Shown here one piece after another: positions 26,434 through 33,711 of a stretch of DNA of 64,000 bases. This stretch comes from Donghicola sp041224595. Lineage in GTDB: Bacteria > Pseudomonadota > Alphaproteobacteria > Rhodobacterales > Rhodobacteraceae. The stretch is taken from assembly GCF_041224595.1 (NCBI RefSeq), contig NZ_JBGFGN010000151.1:62001-126000 (forward strand), given 5' to 3'. Positions within the stretch are counted from its first letter, which is position 1; each line of letters begins with the position of its first letter. The translations under genes were made by a program, and so were the position numbers. The notes beneath the pieces were generated by a model that saw only the letters and a program-made list of their open reading frames with translations, had not been told where the DNA came from and did not search any database.

Positions 26434-27393
26434 TTAGAAGGACATCGCCAGACCCAGCGAGTACATGTTGACCGACTTGTCGAACACGTTCTCGTTTTCC
26501 GAACCCTGCTCGCCGTAGCCAGCTTTCAGAACCAGGCCACCGCCCAGGTCGTAGTTCGCTGCGATGCCAACACCCGAAGTGGTCGAGCCCATTACGCCGT
26601 CAGCGTCGGTGTGGGTTTCGCCGTACATCAGGCCAACCGACAGAGCGTCCATGGTGTAGACTGCGCCGAAGCCGTATGCTGCGGTTACGGGGTCAACAGC
26701 ACCGATGGTGTTGTCACGGCCTTCGACGTAGTTTGCAACCAGGTCAAAGCCTGCAAGGCTGGTGCCAACCGAAAGGCCCCACTGCTCTGCATCTTCACCG
26801 CCTTGGTAACCAGCGCCGAAGTCGTAGCCTGCTACCGAGTAGGTTACGCCGAAGCCCCAGGTCGAACGATCAACGCCTTCGTCGTCGGTTTCAGCCGACA
26901 GCGACAGGCCGAAGCCAGCGATCGAGTAGTCGTAACGAGCAACCTGCTCGTCCAGGTTGCCATCGATGCCTGCGTCAACAGTCGAGTAGGTGGTCGATGC
27001 GTCAGCGATATCGCCGATCAGGTCGTTGCCAGCAACTGCTTTGTCCAGAGCGCCGTCGGTGTCGCCCATGGTCAGAGTGCCGAAGTCACCCGAGATGAAG
27101 ACCGAGTGGTCGGTCATGCCGCTGTCGCCGAAGCCAGCGCCGAACTCGTCAGCGTCGATGGTCGCGCCGAAAGTGATGCCGTTGTCCGACTCACCCGACA
27201 GGGTGAAGGTGATGTCGATGTCGTTGTGGAACTGATCAGCGTAGTGCTCGTCGTTGTTTTCACCAACAACGTGAGTGATGCCCTGGTCACCACCTTTGAT
27301 ACCCATTTCAGCCGAGCCCGAGAGGCTCACTTCTGCCGCGGCAAAGCCTGCGGTTGCGAACAGCGCGGTGGTCGCGAAAAGAACGTTTTTCAT
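26434..27393 (-). CDS. Outer-membrane porin (Rhodobacter type)
   Basis: A trimeric general porin of 319 residues with signal peptide MKNVLFATTALFATAGFAAA. The body is rich in Gly and Asp and alternates residues in beta strands (SLSGSAEMGIKGGDQG, GFGVTYSVAGYDFGAGYQ), ending with the outer-membrane signal LGLAMSF. The start at 27393 has gagggaaaaa in front. The single promoter region upstream is divergent from the DUF3576 gene. It is likely highly expressed because its codons are strongly biased. Confidence 0.93.
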   Translation of the reverse strand: MKNVLFATTALFATAGFAAAEVSLSGSAEMGIKGGDQGITHVVGENNDEHYADQFHNDIDITFTLSGESDNGITFGATIDADEFGAGFGDSGMTDHSVFISGDFGTLTMGDTDGALDKAVAGNDLIGDIADASTTYSTVDAGIDGNLDEQVARYDYSIAGFGLSLSAETDDEGVDRSTWGFGVTYSVAGYDFGAGYQGGEDAEQWGLSVGTSLAGFDLVANYVEGRDNTIGAVDPVTAAYGFGAVYTMDALSVGLMYGETHTDADGVMGSTTSGVGIAANYDLGGGLVLKAGYGEQGSENENVFDKSVNMYSLGLAMSF

Positions 27394-27689
27394 TTTTTCC
27401 CTCATGTGTCGTAAGGCACGTACCAATCCGGTGTACCGGTTTTGATGAAGTTTGAATGCACCCAACGCCCCCCCTGTTGCAAGCCAACGATGGCACCCCT
27501 TGGCAACAAACAGTTAAGTGATGCTCATTTGCCACAAGAGTTTTTCCGGACCATTTGATCAGCCTTTCGGAGTCTTTTGCCTCACTATTTGCGGGGTTGC
27601 CCCTTATAAGGTCCAAAAGCCGCCTTGCTCGTAGAGATAAGGCCGGCTAAGCAGCTTAAGTGACTTTTCGACTTTTTAGGAGAGCCCGC
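27394..27689. promoter_or_regulatory. Divergent promoter region, porin and DUF3576
   Basis: 296 bases between divergent starts with no open frame I would support. Directly before DUF3576 is aggagag; before the porin is gagggaaaaa. T-rich tracts (agagtttttccgg, gtgacttttcgactttttagg) are present. No operator can be named. Confidence 0.4.
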
Positions 27690-28175
27690 ATGACCCGCGC
27701 GATGGCCCGTATTGTATGTCTTACTCTTGCGACGGCAATTGGCCTGTCCGGCTGCGGGAAATATGCCACCGAGAAATCTCCGGACGAGGCATATGATGAG
27801 TACCTAGAAGAGCAAGGTATCTCCAAGGATCGCACCAGTGTTCTGAACATGCTGATCAAGCCTGACCGCGCAGAGGTTGGCGAAGTTAACCGATTCCTTT
27901 GGAACGCGTCACTCGAAGTTTTGAACTTTCTGCCTGTTGAAACGATCGATCCGTTCTCGGGCGTGATCTCGACCGGCTATGGCACACCTCCGGGTGGCGG
28001 CCGCGCCTATCGCGCGACGATCTACGTGACAGACAGCGCTCTGGACGCGCGCTCTTTGAATGTGGCGCTGCAAACGCGCGGCGGCGCCCCCGTCAGCATC
28101 GACACCCAGCGCGCGGTCGAAGACGCGATTCTCACCCGTGCCCGTCAGCTTCGGGTGGCCGATCTGGGCATGTGA
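27690..28175 (+). CDS. DUF3576 lipoprotein
   Basis: A 161-residue lipoprotein of unknown function. The signal ends in IGLSGC. The conserved body (RFLWNASLEVLNFLP, DPFSGVISTGYGTPP, RAYRATIYVTDSALDARSLNVAL) is characteristic of DUF3576, and the start has aggagag upstream. In Rhodobacterales this gene usually directly precedes leuS-lptE-holA, suggesting an outer-membrane role. Here the order is interrupted by a transposon and a glycosyltransferase. The original terminator after this gene was split by the insertion. Confidence 0.9.
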   Translation: MTRAMARIVCLTLATAIGLSGCGKYATEKSPDEAYDEYLEEQGISKDRTSVLNMLIKPDRAEVGEVNRFLWNASLEVLNFLPVETIDPFSGVISTGYGTPPGGGRAYRATIYVTDSALDARSLNVALQTRGGAPVSIDTQRAVEDAILTRARQLRVADLGM

Positions 28176-28208
28176 TTCTTTCACGTTAATCGGAGAATAC
28201 GAAAAGGG

Positions 28209-28219
28209 GCCGCAGGGCC
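28209..28219. repeat. Left copy of 11-bp target-site duplication
   Basis: gccgcagggcc directly before the left inverted repeat of the element. The same 11 bases recur in the same orientation directly after the right inverted repeat. Confidence 0.82.
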
Positions 28220-28242
28220 TAGCCCTTACGGTAAATGTTGAT
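28220..28242 (+). repeat. Left terminal inverted repeat of the element
   Basis: Starts tagcccttacggtaaatg and ends ttgat. It pairs with the right end over 23 bases with two mismatches (ttacggtaa here against ttaggataa there). Confidence 0.85.
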
Positions 28243-28246
28243 AATT

Positions 28247-28274
28247 CGAAGCGCGGGGACTTTCCTGCGCTTCG
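28247..28274 (-). terminator. Possible terminator of the Roc-TIR gene
   Basis: cgaagcgc (28247-28254) pairs perfectly with gcgcttcg (28267-28274). On the minus strand aattat follows, a poor T-run. It lies between the stop at 28305 and the left end of the element. Confidence 0.4.
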
Positions 28275-28304
28275 CTGCTTTTGGCGGGCACCGAAACAGC
28301 GACC

Positions 28305-31226
28305 TCAGGTCAGTTTATCGAAATCGGTTTCCCGCAGGCACGACCCGACGTAGCGCAAGATGGCACCGGTCTGGGATTTGAACCCGTTTATTGCGTTTCG
28401 GGTTTGCACGGTGAGGTCGTCGACCGTTCCCATTTCTTTAATCTCTTCCGAGATTACTTCGAATTGTTCGTTCCAGAATTTTCTGTAGACAGCGATGTCC
28501 GTTGGGAGCCGTATCTTCACATCGCCGAGAATGACTTCTACGCGATTATTGAATAATGCGCGGGCCTCGTCATTGGTCGTTGCCTCCAGTTCGGAGCGCT
28601 TCCAGATCTCGTGCAGTTCAAACATGCAAAACGGCGATCGGAGATAATTTTCGGTCAGCCAGATGTAGATTTTGGCACCCTTGGACAATTCGCGCATGAA
28701 CGGCTCGATTGCCTCGCCGGTCTTAAGCTCGTTCACATCCCGCCGGATTTTTACGCCCTGTTCGCGCTCGACTTTTTCGCAAAATGTCGCAACCGGACGG
28801 TTTTCGTCCGCCAGCTCATCTGCATTCGCATAAGAGAAGAACCAACCACTGTCTTCGGCACTGGGGCGGGTGTAGCTCAAGGCAGGCTCTGATTGATCGT
28901 CAGAGGCCTTGGGCAGGGATTTCGATGAAGGGCTGTCGGACGCGATTGCTGGAAACCCAAGTCGGCCTTCTTCCCGCTCCACAATCTCTTCAATGCGTGC
29001 CAGAAGCTCTGCGGCGCGCGTACCGCCAGTCCGGATGATGATCTGTTCGGAGGAGGTATCCCCTGACGCCATCTCGATCCGTACCCAGCCTTGTAAAGTA
29101 CCCTCGAAGACGCAGAGGCCGGTTCGCCAGAATTCACCCTTTGTGCCTGCTTGGGCGCCGATGGCACATATCACGCTCCGCATGAGGGCAGCAGGATGCG
29201 CACTATAGGTTCGGATCTGTGTGGCCCCGGCATCCTCACCATCCCAAGAAGGCGATGCCGTTTCTGGCAGGAGGTCCGGTGCGATGTAGGTTACTGGCGT
29301 GTGCCTAGTGCTCTGCTCATACTCAAAGCAAATCCCGCAGGCTTCCATCATGCTGATGAACAACTCTTGTTCTTCAGGACTATACCCATCGCGGTTCCAC
29401 TGCATCTCGCCCAACAGAGCCTGTTGGAATTTGCCTTGCATACCTTTGATGATTGCGAAGGTGGATGTCTCCCGTTCGAGGACGGAGTAGATCGCTGTGA
29501 TCGCCCATTGCTGGTCCAAGATGATCTCGTCCGAGAAGAACCCGTCGCGATAGAAGACCACGCCAGCGTTGTGCAGCGTCTCCAAGAACAGATCGGGGCG
29601 TGTGACCCCACCATGGGCGTCGCAGAGCGCGGCGAACTCATCCAACGTCATCGTGCGCCTGTTGCCCTCGGCAATCATGTCCTCCAAGGCGCGTTTGACG
29701 CCAAAGCGTGTCTTGCCGATTAACGGCTTGTCGATCAATTGATAGGCTTCAAGGAGCGCATCATTGAGGTCACCCTGACCACGTCCAGTCTTGGCACTGT
29801 GATCAATGGAGAGTGCATTAGAGAAGCCCTCATACGCCGCCTGTGCGTAGTCTGGAATAGCCCTGCGGTCACGCAAGGTATCCGCCTGTGTCTGGACAAC
29901 AATCAGCGGCGCTTCCTTCCCAGCAAACGCATTGATCTGGTTTAGCCAGTAGGGCAGCTGATGGTTTCGAAAGGTGTGGCCGCCCACACTGTGGGTGTCG
30001 TTGTCCTCATGCTCGGGCGTCCAAGCGAGCAGGTACATTCCACGGCTTTTCATGAACATGGTGTGGGTCGCGTGGTAAATGTCCTGACCGCCAAAATCCC
30101 AGAGCTGAATGCGCGGCTCCGGATCTGAGTCGGTCGGCAGATCAAAGCTGCGGACGATGATCCCATGTGTGGAGGCGACTGAAGGGTCGTATCTGTCGTC
30201 CAACAGCGTCCGGCTCAACTGGGTTTTGCCCACGCGGCCATTTCCCAGCACGAGCAGCTTTGCATCCCCAAGAGCGACAGGGTCAGGACCGAGATCGAGA
30301 AGGTGGGCACGCAGGCGGTCGGCGCAGTTGTCGTCCCAACTCTGGGAAAGCACTTCCGTCGGAACACCCGAGAGAGTTGAGAGCGTCAGTTTTTCAATTT
30401 GCTCACGACAAAATAGCTCCGGCGACCACTTGGCGATGTCGTAAAGCAGTGCGTGAAGACTGGTCAAGTTTGGCAATTCCGAAAGCGGTCGCAGATCGCT
30501 CACTTCGGTCCTATCGCAGTCAAGGCTCTGCAGAGCGGTGATACCCGAGAGTGGACTGAGATCGCTAATGCGGGTTTTGCGGCATGCAAGGCGCTGCAGG
30601 GCGGTGAGGCTCGAGAGTGGGCTGAGATCGCTGACGCGGGTCCAGCCGCAGTGAAGGCTCTGCAGGGCGGTGAGGCCCGAGAGCGGGCTGAGATCGCTGA
30701 CGCGGGTGTGGTCGCAGTGAAGGCTCTGCAGGGCGGTGAGGCCCGAAAGTGGGCTGAGATCGCTGCCGCTGGTCTTCCAGCATTTAAGGCTCTGTAGGGC
30801 GGTGAGGCCCGAGAGTGGGCCGAGATCGCTGATGCGGGTCCAGCCGCAGTGAAGGCTCTGCAGGGCGGTGAGGCCCGAGAGTGGGCTGAGATCGCTGACG
30901 CGGGTGGCGGCGCAGTCAAATTTCTGCAGGGCGGTGAGGCCCGAGAGTGGGCTGAGATCGCTGACGCTGGTGATGGCGCAGTCAAATTTCTGCAGGGCGG
31001 TGAGGCCCGAGAGTGGGCCAAGATCTGAAACCCCTCGGGCGCCTGTTATCCCTCCGGATTTACGATTATTGACCGTCAAAAATAGCTCGGTCGGATTGAT
31101 CTCCCCGATGCACTCAGGAATTTCGATCAGCCCTTCAATTGCGAGGTCTAGTGCCTTGCCGGGCTGCCAAGCCTTGATGCGCCGGACAGCCTCTGCGTAG
31201 GCCTCTTTTGCTGTCAGCGTCCTCAT
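28305..31226 (-). CDS. LRR-Roc-COR GTPase with C-terminal TIR domain
   Basis: A 973-residue multidomain protein. Residues 66-250 are about eight 22-residue leucine-rich repeats (pattern VSDLSPLSGLTALQSLHC). Roc GTPase: P-loop GNGRVGKT at 328-335, switch WDFGGQD at 376-382, and TQAD at 446-449 in the G4 position. A COR-like region spans about 500-650. A TIR domain spans about 795-915, starting GWFFSYANAD, with the putative catalytic Glu870 in SPFCMFE matching the SxxCxxE of NAD-cleaving TIRs. The start at 31226 overlaps the stop of the membrane protein gene (atga). I infer an NTPase-controlled immune sensor whose TIR destroys NAD or makes a signal. This has not been shown; a signalling role unrelated to phage remains possible. 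Confidence 0.88.
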   Translation of the reverse strand: MRTLTAKEAYAEAVRRIKAWQPGKALDLAIEGLIEIPECIGEINPTELFLTVNNRKSGGITGARGVSDLGPLSGLTALQKFDCAITSVSDLSPLSGLTALQKFDCAATRVSDLSPLSGLTALQSLHCGWTRISDLGPLSGLTALQSLKCWKTSGSDLSPLSGLTALQSLHCDHTRVSDLSPLSGLTALQSLHCGWTRVSDLSPLSSLTALQRLACRKTRISDLSPLSGITALQSLDCDRTEVSDLRPLSELPNLTSLHALLYDIAKWSPELFCREQIEKLTLSTLSGVPTEVLSQSWDDNCADRLRAHLLDLGPDPVALGDAKLLVLGNGRVGKTQLSRTLLDDRYDPSVASTHGIIVRSFDLPTDSDPEPRIQLWDFGGQDIYHATHTMFMKSRGMYLLAWTPEHEDNDTHSVGGHTFRNHQLPYWLNQINAFAGKEAPLIVVQTQADTLRDRRAIPDYAQAAYEGFSNALSIDHSAKTGRGQGDLNDALLEAYQLIDKPLIGKTRFGVKRALEDMIAEGNRRTMTLDEFAALCDAHGGVTRPDLFLETLHNAGVVFYRDGFFSDEIILDQQWAITAIYSVLERETSTFAIIKGMQGKFQQALLGEMQWNRDGYSPEEQELFISMMEACGICFEYEQSTRHTPVTYIAPDLLPETASPSWDGEDAGATQIRTYSAHPAALMRSVICAIGAQAGTKGEFWRTGLCVFEGTLQGWVRIEMASGDTSSEQIIIRTGGTRAAELLARIEEIVEREEGRLGFPAIASDSPSSKSLPKASDDQSEPALSYTRPSAEDSGWFFSYANADELADENRPVATFCEKVEREQGVKIRRDVNELKTGEAIEPFMRELSKGAKIYIWLTENYLRSPFCMFELHEIWKRSELEATTNDEARALFNNRVEVILGDVKIRLPTDIAVYRKFWNEQFEVISEEIKEMGTVDDLTVQTRNAINGFKSQTGAILRYVGSCLRETDFDKLT
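30477..31031. repeat. 66-bp tandem repeats encoding the leucine-rich repeats
   Basis: Roughly eight units of 66 bp with high nucleotide identity, for example the recurring gcggtgaggcccgagagtg. The unit is a multiple of three, so copies can be added or lost without a frameshift. The similarity at DNA level, not only protein level, points to recent duplication or gene conversion. This also produces spurious open frames on both strands. Confidence 0.9.
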
Positions 31227-31663
31227 TGCGCAGCTCCGGGCACAATCATTACAGCCCCCGCCACAAGGACGCAGAGTAGCATCAGGGCAGCGTAGAGGGT
31301 CCAGACCGACCAGCCAAAGGCGGATTGGCCGAGAGTTTGCTGTTTCGCAATCTCGTCGGGGATCTTCAGGCTCAGGTCTGCAGGGGTGTCGGGGAGGCGC
31401 ACGATATCGTAAAGCCCCCGGTATTGCCGCTCGAGCGTGAGGTACTGGCCATCCAGCAGCCAGAAGACCGCCAGTAACGGCGCCCCTGCCATAGCCAGAT
31501 ACCACGTGTCGGTCGCTGCCGCCGTGGAATTGACCGCTGCTGTCACTGCCAGCGCGTAGCGCTTCATCGCGGCACTTTCCGAGGCCATCCGTGTGATGAT
31601 CGCCTGGATGAACTCCAGATATTTGATCTTCTGGCTGCTCTGCTCAGCTGCTGGCTCGGTCAT
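31223..31663 (-). CDS. Small two-helix membrane protein, partner of the TIR gene
   Basis: A 146-residue protein. A soluble N-terminus (KIKYLEFIQAIITRMASES) is followed by a membrane helix near YLAMAGAPLLAVFWLL, a charged stretch (DGQYLTLERQYRGLYDIVRLP) and a second helix near TLYAALMLLCVLVAGAVMIV. The pattern FIQ-x-ITRMA with FW-LD-x-Y-L-x-ER-x-R-LY resembles a widespread small membrane family that I recall near TIR genes, recently named RipA-like octameric membrane proteins; this assignment is from memory and uncertain. ATG at 31663 was preferred to GTG at 31678. It is coupled by atga to the TIR gene. Confidence 0.72.
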   Translation of the reverse strand: MTEPAAEQSSQKIKYLEFIQAIITRMASESAAMKRYALAVTAAVNSTAAATDTWYLAMAGAPLLAVFWLLDGQYLTLERQYRGLYDIVRLPDTPADLSLKIPDEIAKQQTLGQSAFGWSVWTLYAALMLLCVLVAGAVMIVPGAAQ

Positions 31664-31678
31664 GCTCAAATCCCCCAC

Positions 31679-31814
31679 GTGTAATGGAAAACAGGGTTAT
31701 ACAAGCCTGAGAGCATTTCCAAGATTCGCAGGATCTGGAAAACCATTGTTTCGCTGGGGCTTGCGTCTGACTGGCGGGTCTCGTTGCGAGACAGCTTTAC
31801 AAGTCGCGCACGCG
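31679..31814 (-). promoter_or_regulatory. Region between transposase and cargo genes
   Basis: 136 bases that probably hold the cargo promoter. A small stem gtctcg/cgagac (31778-31783 and 31787-31792) is present without a T-run. No operator is recognised. Confidence 0.3.
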
Positions 31815-33620
31815 TCAGGTGTAGCTGAACAGATCATCTGCGCGGACAACGCCCTTGGCCAGGCCGATCCGCATGGCAGGCGTTTGATTGTCCGGGCCCT
31901 TCAGCATGTAGTTCTGATAGAAGCGCAGGATGTTCAGCATCTTCACGACCATCTCGGGATCGTAAAAGGCGTAGGCATACCACGTGCGTCCCGCATTGGA
32001 GGTCGAGGAACTGCCCCGCTCAAAGCCCGCCACACGTCGACGCAGGCGCGCAAAATAGGCATCCGCAGGATGGGTCGACCCTCGGCAGAGCAGCCGCGCC
32101 AGCGTCACCGCCGTATGCTGCGCCGAGCCGGTCCAGAGATAGATGGTTTTGTTCGGCTCGCCCTTGTTGTGGAAGGGCCACTTGAAGCCGTCAGTCTTCA
32201 ATGCGCGAGCGCGCTCCTCGGGGGATGTCATCTCATCCGACTGCTCCAGCAGGATCGCGACCAAGGCCTCTTGTTCTGTCAGGGCGGGATGCTCTGCCCT
32301 GATCCTCTGGATGTCGTGGAAATAGGTTTCCCGAAGGTCCCTGTAGGCCCTATCACCAATGGCCTTATAGGCCTGCTTCTTGTCGTTGCTCAGGCCCTTC
32401 TCGAACTTGATCTGCGCTATGTCCACCCTTCCGCGGGTGACTTCGTTCACCATGAGCGCCGCAAGTGCAGGCGCGAGCACGCTGTCGGGATCGAGGCAGA
32501 ACTGCGCGTGTCGGTAGCGATCGCCGATCAGTTTCTTCACATGCATCAGATGGCCATAAGCCGCGTAATCTGTCCGGACACGGCATCCGGTTCCCGGTAG
32601 CTTCAGGCCATTGCCGACCCAAAGGTCGTCCTGAGAAATGATGGTCGCATTCTGGCTCATCACCGAGCGTTCGTATTCGCGTTTGGACCAGAGCCGGGCC
32701 TGGCTGCGCATGGACAGCGGACGATCGAAATCCCCCACGGCTTCCATGTAATTGTCGACCTCTTCCGGGCTGATGTCCGGATCATAATCCAGCGTTGAGG
32801 CCAACACATACTGGCTGCCTTGATGCACGGTACATAGGTGTAGAAAGGGAATGATGCCCCGCCGTTCCCGCGCCGGCCAGTTCACGGTCAACACCTGCGC
32901 ATCTGTTGCGAAAACAACAGACTTCCCGGCCAAGGCAGCCCCCAAGTCCGCCTCTCGCCGGTTTGCGAATTTTAGAACCTGCGCGTTCAGGAAATCGATC
33001 TTCGAATAGATATGGGCTGGTGTGACGTCGAGGATCTCTGTCAGCCTCGAGATCGAGGTCTTATTGGTCAGAGCCTTGAAAATAGAGATGGTCTCATGGG
33101 TTTTCTTGTGCCGGCGCGTGGGTTTGCCCAATGAAAACGTCTTTTTGCAGGCTTTGCACTGGGTCCGCGGATCGCCAGCGGCGGTCTTGCCAAAGCTCCG
33201 GTAGGACTTCGGTGCCAGATGAACGGGGATCCCAAAGTTGACGCAAGATGCGGTCTGACAACTTGCGAAAAACTTTTTCCTATACAGTCGTCCCAGACGC
33301 GCGTATTCCTCAAGCACAGCCTGATTTGACTTGAGGGTATGGAACGTCTGGCAGCTTGGGCACTTATAGGCCCGTTCAGCCCCCCTTCCGGTCACCGCGC
33401 CAGTATTCTCGAGGCCACGGCCCCGAGTGTCGAAGGGATCCGGCAAAATGCCGTACCGCTCACAGAGCGGGTTGCGACAAAAATTAACCGAAAACCCGCC
33501 CGGAGACCGTGGCAAACGCCGCGCTCGCCCTCCCGGAGAAATCTCCGGCCGTAAAACTGGCCGTTTTACCACCCCAAAACCACCTGAAGTCACTGATACA
33601 CAACAAAAAAGTGCCGACAC
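31815..33620 (-). CDS. Zinc-ribbon transposase-like protein
   Basis: Up to 601 residues. Cysteine pairs at 48/53, 87/90, 121/126 and 155/158 (QCKACKKTFSLGKPTRRHK) resemble the InsA zinc ribbon of IS1. A helix-turn-helix-like stretch follows (SISRLTEILDVTPAHIYSKI, about 189-208). Candidate core acids are Asp240 (VVFATDAQVL) and Asp377/Asp379 (CLDPDS). The end (NILRFYQNYMLKG ... TPAMRIGLA) is typical of DDE transposases. The frame opens with GTG at 33620, 22 bases inside the right end. A TTG at 33515 with gggaggg upstream would drop 35 residues and looks at least as good. The family cannot be named with certainty. Confidence 0.72.
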   Translation of the reverse strand: MSALFCCVSVTSGGFGVVKRPVLRPEISPGGRARRLPRSPGGFSVNFCRNPLCERYGILPDPFDTRGRGLENTGAVTGRGAERAYKCPSCQTFHTLKSNQAVLEEYARLGRLYRKKFFASCQTASCVNFGIPVHLAPKSYRSFGKTAAGDPRTQCKACKKTFSLGKPTRRHKKTHETISIFKALTNKTSISRLTEILDVTPAHIYSKIDFLNAQVLKFANRREADLGAALAGKSVVFATDAQVLTVNWPARERRGIIPFLHLCTVHQGSQYVLASTLDYDPDISPEEVDNYMEAVGDFDRPLSMRSQARLWSKREYERSVMSQNATIISQDDLWVGNGLKLPGTGCRVRTDYAAYGHLMHVKKLIGDRYRHAQFCLDPDSVLAPALAALMVNEVTRGRVDIAQIKFEKGLSNDKKQAYKAIGDRAYRDLRETYFHDIQRIRAEHPALTEQEALVAILLEQSDEMTSPEERARALKTDGFKWPFHNKGEPNKTIYLWTGSAQHTAVTLARLLCRGSTHPADAYFARLRRRVAGFERGSSSTSNAGRTWYAYAFYDPEMVVKMLNILRFYQNYMLKGPDNQTPAMRIGLAKGVVRADDLFSYT

Positions 33621-33642
33621 CGTAGCGTCGACACCTCAGAAG

Positions 33643-33665
33643 ATCAACATTTATCCTAAGGGCTA
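33643..33665 (-). repeat. Right terminal inverted repeat of the element
   Basis: On the minus strand it starts tagcccttaggataaatg and ends ttgat, the counterpart of the left end. It lies 22 bases outside the GTG start of the transposase-like frame. Confidence 0.85.
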
Positions 33666-33676
33666 GCCGCAGGGCC
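33666..33676. repeat. Right copy of 11-bp target-site duplication
   Basis: gccgcagggcc directly after the right inverted repeat, followed by cctttgttgttt, the right arm and T-rich tail of the split terminator. Confidence 0.82.
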
Positions 33677-33711
33677 CCTTTGTTGTTTCTACAGACTTGC
33701 GGCGGTGCGCC

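Larger units (their letters stand above)
28220..33665. mobile_element. Transposon carrying a TIR-Roc GTPase and a membrane protein
   Basis: A 5,446-bp unit bounded by 23-bp inverted repeats (two mismatches) and an 11-bp direct repeat. All three genes lie on the minus strand: a zinc-ribbon transposase-like gene next to the right end, then the two-helix protein and the Roc-TIR protein as cargo. Deleting the unit and one repeat copy restores aaaggggcc-gcag-ggccccttt followed by gttgttt, a perfect terminator. The zinc-ribbon N-terminus, the 23-bp ends and a roughly 9-11 bp duplication are reminiscent of IS1-related elements, but this is inference; the transposase is much longer than IS1 InsAB'. 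Confidence 0.85.

Noticed and set aside
30477..31031. Tandem repeat considered as a CRISPR array
   Set aside because: Units are contiguous without spacers and encode leucine-rich repeats; no cas gene is present.
30453..31200. Several open frames in both directions through the LRR repeats
   Set aside because: The 66-bp period is a multiple of three, so stops are absent in several frames. Only the LRR frame connects to domains.
28203..33681. End repeats read as 40-bp inverted repeats or as two unrelated terminators
   Set aside because: The outer 11 bases are identical in direct orientation, so they are the target duplication. The inner 23 bases match in inverted orientation outside any hairpin, which two chance terminators would not explain.
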